Assembly (NCBI GenBank): GCA_029262515.1
Contig: JAJCZH010000005.1
Coordinates: 1-64,000, forward strand
Reading direction: 5' to 3'
DNA: 64,000 nucleotides
DNA from: Deltaproteobacteria bacterium
Lineage (GTDB): Bacteria > Desulfobacterota > GWC2-55-46 > JADFVP01
The position numbers were made by a program, and so were the translations under genes. Below the pieces are notes generated by a model. It made no database searches. It was not told where the DNA came from and saw nothing but the letters and a program-made list of their open reading frames with translations. Positions 46,192 through 55,131 of the stretch are shown here, piece by piece (the stretch's first letter is position 1; every line of letters begins with the position of its first letter).

Positions 46192-46782
46192 ATGAGAGCA
46201 GTTGAGAAGGCGCCCTGAATTGAGTTGAGAGCAGTAGAGGCTGCAAGCTTTGATACAGCGACTCTGAAAGGAAGAGCGTATATGCTCTCTTTTTTCCGTT
46301 TTGCGGCCTGTCCGTTCTGTAACCTGCGTATACACGAACTCGTCAGCCGATATTCGGAGCTTGGCAGCGGTTTTACCGTAGTAGCGGTCTTCGACTCTCC
46401 GCTGGACAACCTTATAAGCCGTACAAAAAGGCATAAGGCGCCATGCCCTATATTCGCCGATGAAAACAACAGGTATTACAATGAGTACGGTATAGAGCAT
46501 TCGTTTTACGGCGTACTCAAAGGCATGTTGCGACGCATGCCTGCGCTCGTTAAAGGAATACTAAAGGGCTATGTGCCTATAACAATTAAAGGCAGTTTGA
46601 CCACCATGCCGGCAGATTTTTTTATAAATTGGAACGGTACAATAGAGATAGCGCACTACGGTATTGACGATGGAGACCATCTGTTGTTTGAAGAGGTAAA
46701 GGCCTTCTCTTTAAAGTCGCAGTCAGAAGAGCTGGGCCGGCATCAAAGTCCGGGCACGAGGGTGCTGAGAGTGTTTAGCTGA
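46192..46782 (+). pseudogene. Peroxiredoxin-like protein gene with an early in-frame TGA
   Basis: An AAGGGAGGT ribosome site (46174-46182) precedes ATG 46192, which reads Met-Arg-Ala-Val-Glu-Lys-Ala-Pro and then TGA (46216-46218) followed by Ile-Glu-Leu in the same frame. Thiol peroxidases have an APDF-x-L motif exactly here, so the TGA seems to have replaced a sense codon. The frame then stays open to 46782 with FFRFAACPFCNLRIHELVS, the redox-active CxxC segment of AhpC/TSA-like proteins, and TTMPADFFINWNGTIE. A TTG at 46225 could restart translation and make a 185-aa protein missing nine residues. I call it a pseudogene or a gene expressed by restart. Confidence 0.65.
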
Positions 46783-46880
46783 GGTACGTCAGCTCATGAA
46801 TGCTTAGGTGACGCATTTGGTCTTTTTTTTATCTCTAAAAAAGTAGAACCTGATAATCCGTTTTATGTGAGGCAGGGTGA

Positions 46881-46909
46881 TTGACACCCGGCCTATTCAG
46901 AAGTAAGAT
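46881..46909 (+). promoter_or_regulatory. Sigma70-type promoter for the cytochrome b561-yceI operon
   Basis: TTGACA (46881-46886), 17 bases, TAAGAT (46904-46909). The start site would be near 46916, about 117 bases before the gene. Confidence 0.55.
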
Positions 46910-47032
46910 TTAATATATACTCTTAGTAATAGCCTGTAGTGATCTACCTAGGCAGAGGCGATATTGTGAGGTTTTGATTTTTCTTTATCATCGGTAGTCC
47001 AATTACAGTGGTTGTCCAATTAGAGTTACCAA

Positions 47033-47602
47033 ATGGCGTTTGGCCTTAGAAATAGTAGACAAGAGTACGGCCTGGTCGCTATTGCGCTGCACTGGGTTGT
47101 CGCTCTTATGGTTTTCGGGCTCTTTGGACTCGGGTTCTACATGACCGGGCTTGAGTATACGGATAGCTGGTACCGTAGAGCGCCGTGGCTCCACAAGAGT
47201 TTCGGACTTCTGACCTTCGCTCTTGTCTCTTTTCGTCTTGTCTGGAGGCTTACGGGCGAGAAGCCTGTAATGGTGCCGATGCCTGGCTGGGAGCGGGTAG
47301 CTGCGTTGCTCGCCCACAGGGTATTATACCTGCTGCTCTTCTTGGTGCCAGTAAGCGGTTATCTTATCTCAACCGCCGACGGCAGGGGCATCGATTTTTT
47401 TAACTGGTTCGAGGTGCCGGCGCTCCTGTCCGGTTATGATCGTCAGGAGGATATGGCCGGTGCAGTCCATCTTTTTCTTGCTCTGGCTATTATCGGCATG
47501 ACCGGGCTTCATACTGCGGCTGCCCTGAAACATCACTTTATTGACAAGGACTCGACCCTGCTAAAGATATTCGGAGCAGGGAGAGGAGAGTCTGAAAATT
47601 AA
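47033..47602 (+). CDS. Cytochrome b561 family membrane protein
   Basis: A 189-aa four-helix membrane protein with haem-ligand His residues in IALHWVVALMVFGLFGLGFY, PWLHKSFGLLTFALVSFRLV, HRVLYLLLFLVPVSGYL and HLFLALAIIGMTGLH. It matches E. coli YceJ/CybB-type cytochromes, which pass electrons between quinol and periplasmic acceptors. The following gene is yceI, the same pair as in E. coli (yceJ-yceI), 45 bases apart. Confidence 0.92.
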   Translation: MAFGLRNSRQEYGLVAIALHWVVALMVFGLFGLGFYMTGLEYTDSWYRRAPWLHKSFGLLTFALVSFRLVWRLTGEKPVMVPMPGWERVAALLAHRVLYLLLFLVPVSGYLISTADGRGIDFFNWFEVPALLSGYDRQEDMAGAVHLFLALAIIGMTGLHTAAALKHHFIDKDSTLLKIFGAGRGESEN

Positions 47603-47647
47603 TTTGGAAAGCATCTCAATCATTTTTCTATTTCTAAAGGAGGCACG

Positions 47648-48232
47648 ATGAAAAAGTTTCTGATACTTGTACTGCTGCTTACCGCTTTTGTCTCTGTGAT
47701 GCCGAGTGGAGTTCGGGCCGAGCAGTATACGATAGATACAAAGAAGGCCCACGCCTTTATTCAGTTCAAGATTTCTCACCTCGGTTACTCCTGGCTGCTC
47801 GGGCGCTTCAACGACTTTGAGGGCACCTTCAGTTTTAATGAGGCGAGACCCGAGGCTTCGAAGGTGAAGGTCTCTGTAGACGTTGCCAGCGTCGATACCA
47901 ACCATGCCGAGCGTGACAAGCATTTGAGGAGTAAGGACTTCTTCGAGGTTAAGAAGTACCCGGAGGCGACCTTCATATCCAGATCCTTTAAGGTCACGGG
48001 CAAGGGGGCGGCTGTAATGAAGGGGGATTTTACACTGCACGGAGTAACTAAAGAGATTGAGATAGAGGTGAAAGAGGTCGGCGCGGGCAAGGACCCGTGG
48101 GGCGGATTCCGTCGCGGTTTCGAGGGCACCACTACCCTTGCGCTTAAAGATTATAATATTACCAAGAACCTCGGGCCTGCCTCGGCTACGGTTGATCTGT
48201 ACCTCTCTATAGAGGGAATAAGGAATAAGTAA
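47648..48232 (+). CDS. yceI: YceI family periplasmic lipid-binding-like protein
   Basis: A 194-aa protein: signal peptide (KKFLILVLLLTAFVSVMPSG, cleavage after VRA), then the lipocalin-like YceI barrel with YTIDTKKAHAFIQFKISHLG, AERDKHLRSKDFFEVKKYPE and GDFTLHGVTKEIEIEVK. YceI proteins bind isoprenoid chains such as quinone precursors. TAAAGGAGGCACG gives a strong ribosome site. It pairs with the cytochrome b561 upstream. Confidence 0.94.
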   Translation: MKKFLILVLLLTAFVSVMPSGVRAEQYTIDTKKAHAFIQFKISHLGYSWLLGRFNDFEGTFSFNEARPEASKVKVSVDVASVDTNHAERDKHLRSKDFFEVKKYPEATFISRSFKVTGKGAAVMKGDFTLHGVTKEIEIEVKEVGAGKDPWGGFRRGFEGTTTLALKDYNITKNLGPASATVDLYLSIEGIRNK

Positions 48233-48362
48233 CTGACAGGGCAGGGTTGAGCCGGGCGGTATTAACCGTATAGGCTTCGGTTTACGGGCTGAGCGTTTTG
48301 CGACTAAATCCTTGCGGGCTTGTTGTGCCGTGCAGAGTTCGGGTTCAGATAAGGAGGCAGTT

Positions 48363-48740
48363 ATGAAGAGACATCTAAATTTACCGGCTGTACTCTTTGC
48401 GCTTATCATTGTGATTGGTTACGGTTTTGCGGGTACGGCCTCAGCCGTAGACAAATCGAGCGTTAAGGCCGCAATGACCGAGTATATAGAGGCCAAGTCA
48501 ATAGGCGGCTTTTATGGAATAGCCGGGGTGGTTGCTACGTTCGATTACATCCACACCGGAGTAGCCGAGAAGGACGGGCTCTACGTATCGTGCGCCGATT
48601 TCAAGGCCGACAAGAATACATACGATATCGACTACTACGTTAAAGAAGAGGGGGGCAAGTACGTGGTAGTCAAGGAGGTCTTCCATAAAAAGGACGGCAA
48701 GAAGGTGAACCGGGTGCTCTGGTCCGAGAAAGAGAAGTAG
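48363..48740 (+). CDS. Exported hypothetical protein (125 aa)
   Basis: From the ATG at 48363 (AAGGAGGCAG upstream) there is a signal peptide ending near GTASA and a small alpha/beta domain with KAAMTEYIEAKSIGGFYGIA and YDIDYYVKEEGGKYVVVKEV. I do not recognise a named family. It follows yceI by 130 bases and precedes a DUF2892 gene; all point the same way. Confidence 0.78.
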   Translation: MKRHLNLPAVLFALIIVIGYGFAGTASAVDKSSVKAAMTEYIEAKSIGGFYGIAGVVATFDYIHTGVAEKDGLYVSCADFKADKNTYDIDYYVKEEGGKYVVVKEVFHKKDGKKVNRVLWSEKEK

Positions 48741-48763
48741 GGTATCTGCACAAACAGGAGGTT

Positions 48764-48964
48764 ATGATGAATAGAAACGTCGGTACCGTTGACAAGGCGG
48801 TACGTTTAATACTCGCTTTGATACTCTTCAGCCTCTACTTTATCCTCGCAGGAAATATCCGTTTTATTGCCGTTATTGGGTTTGTTCCTCTGCTTACGGC
48901 CCTTATCTCATGGTGCCCGATCTACCGTCTTATTGGCATTAAGTCCTGCAAGAGTTGCGATTGA
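48764..48964 (+). CDS. DUF2892 (YgaP-like) inner-membrane protein
   Basis: A 66-aa protein with the DUF2892 pattern: NRNVGTVDKAVRLILALILF, two membrane segments, and CPIYRLIGIKSCK with three Cys at the C-terminal end. CAGGAGG precedes tandem ATGs at 48764/48767. In other bacteria the domain occurs fused to rhodanese (YgaP); here it stands alone. Confidence 0.88.
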   Translation: MMNRNVGTVDKAVRLILALILFSLYFILAGNIRFIAVIGFVPLLTALISWCPIYRLIGIKSCKSCD

Positions 48965-49256
48965 AACACGGCTGGCTGCGTATAACCTGTGATATCGGAC
49001 CGCAGCAGGCTTTTGCTAAAGCATGATTAATCTCGCACTCCTTGTTAATACCTGCTATAATCTATACTTTAAAACTGGCCGGAATGGCAGTTTTGACAAG
49101 TTAATAAAGATAGAAGGCAGAGGTTGATGGCGGTCTTTGCACTCTTATATTGGTGACGGAGCCTCAAATGGTGTAGTTTATCCTGTTTGGGGTTTTTTTC
49201 CCGGTCGTCTCAAAATATTGTCACTATCTATTCTGCTTGAAAGGTACAAAGGCGGT

Positions 49257-50630
49257 ATGAAGAACTGTATTGGTCAAACAAAGACCGTTGTTTTAATCAT
49301 GCTCTTGACGATCTCGTTAACTGCCTGCGGTTCCGGTGGTGGCACTGCCGGCAGAGCTGGAAGCAACTCACCCGGCAGTCCCGCAACCGCCGCTTTTCAG
49401 CAAGCGGTAGCCACATTCGATGCAGGAGATTATACAACTGCAATAGCCGAGTTCAACTCCGTACTGAACAGTTATCCCGGAGACGCCTTATCCGATAATG
49501 CGCAGCTCTATATAGGCATGTCGTATCACATGATGGAAGATTACCCGAATGCCCGCATAGAGTTGCAGAAGGTTATAGACTATTACCCCGATGGCAGCAA
49601 AGCGGACAATGCCCGGTTCTGGATAGGAGTGACGTACTACGATAACAAAGAGTACGCTGCTGCCCTTACGGAGTTTAACAGAGTTCTGAGCGACTACCTC
49701 TTTGCAAGCAAAGCCTCGGATGCACAGCTTTACATAGGTAGAACATACCTGCAACTCGGTGATTATACAAGGGCGCGAACAGAGCTGCAGGTAGTTCTTA
49801 CGGACTATGCACTTTCAAATGATGTGGATTCCGCACAGTTTTATATCGGCCAGAGTTATCATTCAGAGGCGAACAGCGCCGCAGTGCCGGATACCGCACT
49901 TATGCAGACGGCGCGTATCGCTTATCAGTCGGTTGTAGACAACTATCCTGCAAGCTCAATGATCGACAATGCTCTCTTTGCAATAGGTGAAACTTATTAT
50001 GATGAAGGCAACTACAGTGCGGCTCAGGCCTCTTTTAATGTCGTATTGGCATTTTATCCGCTCTCCGGCAGTGCCGACTCCGCCCAGTACTACATCGGCA
50101 AGACCTACCAGCGTCAGGCGAACAGTACCGCAGTGCCGGATGCCGCGCTCATGCAGGTGGCCCGCGACGCATACCAGCTGACGATAGATACCTATCAGAC
50201 AAGCACCTTGGCGGATAACGCCGCTCACAGGATCGGCCTTACGTACTACGAAGAGGGCAACTATACTGCGGCCCATCCAGCCTTCAGCGCTGTTGTGGCC
50301 ACGTACCCGTTGTCCAACAGGGCCGACTCGGCCCAGTACTACACCGGCAAGACCTACCATAAACAGGCGAACAGCACAGCAGTGCCGGACGCCGCGCTCA
50401 TGCAGCTGGCCCGCGACGCATATCAGCTTACGATAGATACCTATCAGACAAGCACCTTGGCTGACAATGCTATGTACCGGATAGCCGAGACCTTCCATGA
50501 TGAAGGCGATTACGCCACCGAGCTTGCGGCCATGACAGCTATGGTTGCCGCATATCCGTTAAGCACATGGGCTCCTGTTGCCCAGATTCATATAGACGAC
50601 CTCAATGGCTTGAGGATAGACCACCAATAG
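49257..50630 (+). CDS. TPR lipoprotein with near-identical internal repeats
   Basis: The ATG at 49257 (AAGGCGG upstream) begins a lipoprotein signal with lipobox LTAC at about residues 20-23. The 457-aa protein then carries about nine TPR units of the outer-membrane BamD/YbgF type (for example LYIGMSYHMMEDYPNARIEL). Three longer units contain an inserted NSTAVPDAALMQ-type helix; the last two share IDTYQTSTLADNA and lie about 243 bases apart with very similar DNA. It is probably an outer-membrane anchored scaffold. A longer frame from 49137 adds residues without a ribosome site. The region 48965-49256 shows no other gene. Confidence 0.85.
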   Translation: MKNCIGQTKTVVLIMLLTISLTACGSGGGTAGRAGSNSPGSPATAAFQQAVATFDAGDYTTAIAEFNSVLNSYPGDALSDNAQLYIGMSYHMMEDYPNARIELQKVIDYYPDGSKADNARFWIGVTYYDNKEYAAALTEFNRVLSDYLFASKASDAQLYIGRTYLQLGDYTRARTELQVVLTDYALSNDVDSAQFYIGQSYHSEANSAAVPDTALMQTARIAYQSVVDNYPASSMIDNALFAIGETYYDEGNYSAAQASFNVVLAFYPLSGSADSAQYYIGKTYQRQANSTAVPDAALMQVARDAYQLTIDTYQTSTLADNAAHRIGLTYYEEGNYTAAHPAFSAVVATYPLSNRADSAQYYTGKTYHKQANSTAVPDAALMQLARDAYQLTIDTYQTSTLADNAMYRIAETFHDEGDYATELAAMTAMVAAYPLSTWAPVAQIHIDDLNGLRIDHQ

Positions 50631-50840
50631 TAACCGGGGCTGGCGGGTTGTGTGTTGTACTTCTGACAGGTTGTTTTTTGTGTTCCATGTCACCGCATGA
50701 TGTCTACTCTGACAGCTACTACTCTAAAAGTTTTTTCCTCTTCTACATGTGCTTTGCTCCTGTTGTTCGCTTACCTGCTTGTTGGTACATAGAACCTGTA
50801 GAGTTGTGATTGAAGCGTTGATGCGGGAGAGATATGGTTT

Positions 50841-50874
50841 AGGGGCTTGCACTTTGCAAGCCCCTGTTTTTTTT
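50841..50874 (+). terminator. Terminator after the TPR lipoprotein gene
   Basis: Perfect 11-bp stem AGGGGCTTGCA (50841-50851) and TGCAAGCCCCT (50855-50865), 3-base loop, then G and eight T. The rest of 50631-51085 holds no gene that I can support. Confidence 0.9.
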
Positions 50875-51085
50875 AGAGTAATTTTCAGGGCAGGACCTTT
50901 CGTGACTGAACTTAAACGTGAGCTCGAACTTAAATAAAGAGTGCTTGCCTTACTCATTGGTGCAATTTTTAGTAAAAAAAAATACTTTTCTGCCGATAAA
51001 CTATGTATATCAGAAGTCCATGGGTCGTTATGCTTTGAATACAGGACACGTTTATAATTGTGCGGAGAGGTAAGAGAGCAGATTG

Positions 51086-53299
51086 ATGAAGAACAAAATA
51101 GAAACGAACAGAGGGCGTAACAGAAACCCGCTATACTTCTTCATAATCGCAGTGGTTCTGATCTTTACGGCAGAGGCTCTCGATATGCTCTTCCTGCATA
51201 GCTTCTTGAAGCATGGCAGCCTGCTGCTAGAAATACTGATAGACTCTTCGATACTGAGCATCATTACCATACCGATGCTCTACCTGTTGCTGGTCCGCCC
51301 GATGTTACTCTATATAAAGGAGCGTGACATAGCGGAGCAGGCGTTACAGGAGGCCCATGAAGTACTCGAAGCGCGGGTAGAGGAGAGGACCAGAGAACTG
51401 AGTCTGGAGGTAACCGAGCGCAAGCAGGCGGAGAGGGCGCTTAAGAAGAGCGAGTTAAACCTGACGAAGGCGCAGGAAGTTGCTCATATCGGGTCCTGGC
51501 ACCTCGACTTACTTAATAATGAACTTTTCTGGACCGATGAAAATTACAGAATATTCGGAATCCCCATGGGTACTCCGATGACGTATGAAAAGTTTCTCGA
51601 AGTGGTTCACCCTGAAGACAGGCAGTATGTCGATAAAAAATGGAGCGCTGCAATAGGTGGCGAGCCGTACGATATAGAGCACAGGCTCCTGATTGACAAT
51701 AAAGTGAAGTGGGTGAGGGAGCAGGCGGAACTCACTTTTGACAACGAGGGAAATCCAACCGGTGGAGTCGGGATTACCAATGACATAAACGAGCTTAAAT
51801 TCGCCGAGAGGGCGCTCAATGCCGAGAGGACGCGGTTATACAGCATTCTCGATCTCTTTCCTGGATTCGTCTGCCTTCAGGCTCAGGATTATACTATCCG
51901 CTTTGCCAACCGCCGTTTCATAGAGGAGTACGGCGATCCTATGGGGAGAGCGTGCTACAAGCACATACGGGGCTGTGATGACCCGTGCGAGCAGTGTCCG
52001 ACTTCCATTGTTTTCGACACAAAGAAATCACATGTATGGATCTCTGATTATTCATCTCGCGACCGCGTGTACCAGGTATATGGTGAGCCGTTTATCGACA
52101 GCGACGGCTCGATGCTGGTTCTCGAGTTCAGTATAGACATTACTGCCCAGAAGATAGCGGAACAGGAGCTGCTCAAGGCCCAGAAACTTGAGTCTTTAGG
52201 CGTGCTGGCCGGCGGCATAGCCCACGACTTTAATAACCTCTTGACCGGCATTATCGGTAATACATCCCTGCTGGTTCATAAAGTGGAAAAAGACGGAGTT
52301 ATATCCAAGAGGCTCGGCGAGGTGGAGAAGGCGGCGATGCATGCGCAAGAACTGACACAGCAGCTCCTTACTTTTGCCAAGGGCGGAGAGCCGGTTAAGG
52401 AAGCGAGCCAGCTAGAGGAGATAATAGAGGAGTCGTGCAAGTTTTGTCTTTACGGCTCTAATGTTAAGTTCGACATTACTGTTGCCGAAGACCTGTTGCC
52501 AGTGGAGGTCGACAGGGGGCAGATAAACCAGGTTATGAACAACATAATCATAAATGCCAAGCAGGCCATGCCCGACGGTGGTGTAATAGAGGTCTCTATA
52601 AGTAATTGTACTGTCTCGGCAGATGATGATACGGCTTTGAAGACAGGCAAGTACGTCTCTGTGTTGATAAACGATCATGGTGTAGGCATTGACAAGGAGA
52701 ACCTGCAGAAGGTCTTCGATCCGTACTTTACGACAAAGAAATCCGGCAGCGGTTTGGGCCTTGCCAGCGCATACTCCGTTATTCAGAAACACGAGGGGCA
52801 TATAGAAGTAACCTCCGAGCCCGGTGTCGGGACTACATTTAAAATGTTTATGCCTGTTTCGGAAAAGGGCGCTGTCATTCGTAAGGAAGCGCATCCCGAG
52901 CTGCAAAGGCGCGCCGGGGGCAGGGTGCTTGTCATGGACGACGAAGAGATTATAAGGGATGTTACTACCGAGATACTGACAACTATCGGGTACGACGTAG
53001 TCTCTACTACCGATGGCAAGCAGGCGGTAGCGGTCTATAAAGAGGCTAAAGAGGGCGGCAAGCCTTTTGATGCCGTAATAATGGACCTTACTATTCCCGG
53101 CGGCATGGGAGGCAAGGAGGTTATCAAAATCCTTCAGGAGTACGATCCTGAGGTTAAGGCGATAGTCTCAAGCGGGTACTCAAGCGATACTGTAATGGCG
53201 GAATACGGCAAGTTCGGTTTTAGCGGAGTAATTACAAAACCGTATAAGGCGTCGGAGCTTGCGGCAAAGGTGCAAGACGTGATCGCGGCTGAGTTATAA
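51086..53299 (+). CDS. Hybrid sensor histidine kinase with PAS domains and receiver
   Basis: Order of parts in 737 aa: two membrane segments (about 15-70), coiled coil (to 130), PAS/PAC (IGSWHLDLLNNELFWTDENY), a second PAS with a Cys cluster (CYKHIRGCDDPCEQCP), HisKA with phospho-acceptor His380 (AGGIAHDFNNLL), HATPase_c (NAKQAMPDGG, DHGVGI, FDPYFTTKKSGSGLGLASAY) and a C-terminal receiver domain with Asp667 (AVIMDLTIPGGMGG). Such hybrid kinases phosphorylate their own receiver and often a further regulator. No output regulator lies next to it. A terminator shared with the convergent cold-shock gene follows. Confidence 0.94.
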   Translation: MKNKIETNRGRNRNPLYFFIIAVVLIFTAEALDMLFLHSFLKHGSLLLEILIDSSILSIITIPMLYLLLVRPMLLYIKERDIAEQALQEAHEVLEARVEERTRELSLEVTERKQAERALKKSELNLTKAQEVAHIGSWHLDLLNNELFWTDENYRIFGIPMGTPMTYEKFLEVVHPEDRQYVDKKWSAAIGGEPYDIEHRLLIDNKVKWVREQAELTFDNEGNPTGGVGITNDINELKFAERALNAERTRLYSILDLFPGFVCLQAQDYTIRFANRRFIEEYGDPMGRACYKHIRGCDDPCEQCPTSIVFDTKKSHVWISDYSSRDRVYQVYGEPFIDSDGSMLVLEFSIDITAQKIAEQELLKAQKLESLGVLAGGIAHDFNNLLTGIIGNTSLLVHKVEKDGVISKRLGEVEKAAMHAQELTQQLLTFAKGGEPVKEASQLEEIIEESCKFCLYGSNVKFDITVAEDLLPVEVDRGQINQVMNNIIINAKQAMPDGGVIEVSISNCTVSADDDTALKTGKYVSVLINDHGVGIDKENLQKVFDPYFTTKKSGSGLGLASAYSVIQKHEGHIEVTSEPGVGTTFKMFMPVSEKGAVIRKEAHPELQRRAGGRVLVMDDEEIIRDVTTEILTTIGYDVVSTTDGKQAVAVYKEAKEGGKPFDAVIMDLTIPGGMGGKEVIKILQEYDPEVKAIVSSGYSSDTVMAEYGKFGFSGVITKPYKASELAAKVQDVIAAEL

Positions 53300-53330
53300 C
53301 CATTATTCCCGGCTTGCGTTAGGCGCGGAC

Positions 53331-53368
53331 AAAAAAAACCCCCTGTCTTTTAAAGACAGGGGGTTTTT
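53331..53368. terminator. Bidirectional terminator between the hybrid kinase and csp
   Basis: A-run, then CCCCCTGTCTTT (53339-53350) pairing with AAAGACAGGGGG (53352-53363), then a T-run. Works for both convergent genes. Confidence 0.95.
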
Positions 53369-53376
53369 AGTTCTGT

Positions 53377-53577
53377 TTACTTAGGTTGTACGTGTGAATC
53401 CTGAGCGCCCTTGGGGCCCTGAGTTACTTCGAACTCTACAGTCTGGCCTTCGGCAAGAGTCTTGAAGCCGTCACCCTGAATCTCCGAGAAATGGACAAAA
53501 ACATCATCGCCTGAATCGCGCTCAATAAAACCGAAACCCTTCGACTCGTTGAACCATTTTACTTTTCCTGTTTCCAT
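53377..53577 (-). CDS. Cold-shock domain protein (CspA family)
   Basis: A 66-aa single-stranded nucleic-acid binding protein with RNP1 (KGFGFIERD) and RNP2 (DVFVHFSEI). The ATG at 53577 follows AGGAGG at a distance of ten bases on the minus strand. The N-terminus [14 protein letters not shown] is standard. About 270 bases upstream (53578-53850) hold no gene. Confidence 0.97.
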   Translation of the reverse strand: METGKVKWFNESKGFGFIERDSGDDVFVHFSEIQGDGFKTLAEGQTVEFEVTQGPKGAQDSHVQPK

Positions 53578-53961
53578 AACACATAACCTCCTATTGAGAG
53601 TTTTACTGGTCCGAGAGGTTTTGTGCAAATTGTGGCAAAATTGACCCAAATGTACAAATAGTACTCTCTTCTTATTAATACTGGAATATTACGCTAACTT
53701 ACAAGGCTGGTCAACATTTTTTTTCATATAATCGATAAGTTTTCGGTATACGTGATTAGCCCGGTTATACCGGGCTGTGGTAAGGGCAGCACAGAGCTTG
53801 CGGTTTACAAGCCTTTTTTGTAGAGCTAGAGGGTGATTAGTTGAAATGCCTGGTTGTGGTTTAGCCTCAAGTGTTGTATGTTTTTACTGTCTATTTGCGG
53901 TCAGGCAGGTTTAAGTACCCGGCAAAAAATATCCGTGCGCATACACATGGGGGGGGGAAGC

Positions 53962-54303
53962 ATGAAGTTACCTTCAGAAGCGGAGGTATTACGTATTTTT
54001 ATAGGCGAGAGCGACAGGTACGACGGCAAGCTGCTTTACGAGGCGATAGTAACCGAGGCCCGCAAACGCGACATGGCCGGGGCAACGGTCTTTAAGGGGG
54101 CGCTCGGTTTCGGGGTCCATTCAAGAATCCATACCGCAAATATATTCGCACTCTCTGAAGACCTGCCGGTGGTTGTAGAGATAGTGGACAACCCGGAGTC
54201 CATAGAGGCCTTTCTGCCGGACCTTGACAAGATGGTAGGCGAGGGGCTTATTACTATTGAGAAGGTGCGCGTGATCGCCTACAGGCACTCCGACGAGGGG
54301 TAA
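53962..54303 (+). CDS. DUF190 family protein
   Basis: A 113-aa protein with the DUF190 pattern RIFIGESDRYDGKLLYEAIV, GATVFKGALGFGVHSRIHTA and SEDLPVVVEIVDNPESIEAF; the fold is PII-like. DUF190 genes are often beside crcB (fluoride channel), but none is seen here. The ATG at 53962 is preceded by a run of nine G (53949-53957) that also supplies the ribosome site; the frame continues upstream, including an ATG at 53947. Confidence 0.9.
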   Translation: MKLPSEAEVLRIFIGESDRYDGKLLYEAIVTEARKRDMAGATVFKGALGFGVHSRIHTANIFALSEDLPVVVEIVDNPESIEAFLPDLDKMVGEGLITIEKVRVIAYRHSDEG

Positions 54304-54330
54304 GGGGTGGTGTGATATAATAGGCAGTAG

Positions 54331-54362
54331 ACGGGGCTTGGCTATTTGCCAAGTCTTTTTTT
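54331..54362 (+). terminator. Terminator after the DUF190 gene
   Basis: Stem GGGCTTGGC (54334-54342) with GCCAAGTCT (54348-54356), loop TATTT, then a T run to 54362. Confidence 0.85.
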
Positions 54363-54517
54363 GTGTCGGTAGGCAGTGGGTGCTTTAATTCACGGTTGTT
54401 AACACTTTTTAAAAAGTTTTATATTGATGGTGTTAATAGAGCTTGGTAGACTTGCGGCCTTCGGCCTCAGGTAGAAGAGCGTAGCACAGCCAAAACTAGC
54501 GAATATATAAAGTGTAT

Positions 54518-54727
54518 ATGAAAAGCATCTTGAAAGTATCATTAGGTTGTACCCTTCTACTGTTTTTAGCCTTTATGTCGGGCTGCTCGAGTAGGGCATG
54601 GTATGAAGGAATCCTGAATTATGAAAGAAGCAAATGCTTCGACCCTGCGACCTCTCAGCAGGCAGAATGTCTTGGCCAAACAGACATGAATTATGACGAA
54701 TATGAGATGGAAAGGAGAAAGCCTTAA
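54518..54727 (+). CDS. Small lipoprotein (69 aa)
   Basis: The ATG at 54518 begins a lipoprotein signal (LGCTLLLFLAFMSGC, lipobox MSGC). The mature part of about 46 residues reads WYEGILNYERSKCFDP with Cys residues and a charged end. I do not recognise a named family, although short lipoproteins with a similar W-YEG start are known in proteobacteria. A GGGGCTTGG-type terminator follows at 54787. The start has only a weak ribosome site. Confidence 0.65.
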   Translation: MKSILKVSLGCTLLLFLAFMSGCSSRAWYEGILNYERSKCFDPATSQQAECLGQTDMNYDEYEMERRKP

Positions 54728-54786
54728 CAGGTTTAAGAGTTTCTTCGGCGGGGGAGAGGAATAACCGAGCCGGTTGACAGGTTAAT

Positions 54787-54821
54787 AAAGCGGGGCTTGG
54801 CAAACTGCCAAGCCCCGCTTT
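54787..54821 (+). terminator. Terminator after the small lipoprotein gene
   Basis: Perfect 16-bp stem AAAGCGGGGCTTGGCA (54787-54802) with 54806-54821, loop AAC. The remaining stretch to 55131 holds no gene I can support. Confidence 0.9.
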
Positions 54822-55131
54822 ATCTTTGGTGGCAGGAAGGTGGTAGATTTTCTGCGGTAAGCTAACTACAAGTTCAAGAGTACTTCCAGTAATCAACGGT
54901 TTTCGACCTGATATCCACATACGATATTTATACCTGAAATAAACAAAAAAACACTGGTTATAAACCTGTAACCAATCACCCGCGTCTATAAAAAGTTGAA
55001 TTAATGTTGGATTGCTAATACTATTTATTCAGGATAAATGGAGATACTCCGATATAATTATATAAACCGATAGATAGATGCATCTATGGTGGTGTGCATA
55101 GGTAGACTGTAGGAAAGGTCCAAAGTGTGCT

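Noticed and set aside
35657-46218. Reassigned TGA codon or selenocysteine as cause of the in-frame TGAs
   Set aside because: Many genes here (for example nusA, metK, ptsH region genes) use TGA as normal stop or align in length without it, and the peroxiredoxin TGA is not at the redox position.
49956-50498. Long minus-strand frame within the TPR lipoprotein gene
   Set aside because: Shadow of the repeat-rich coding strand; no ribosome site and no family match.
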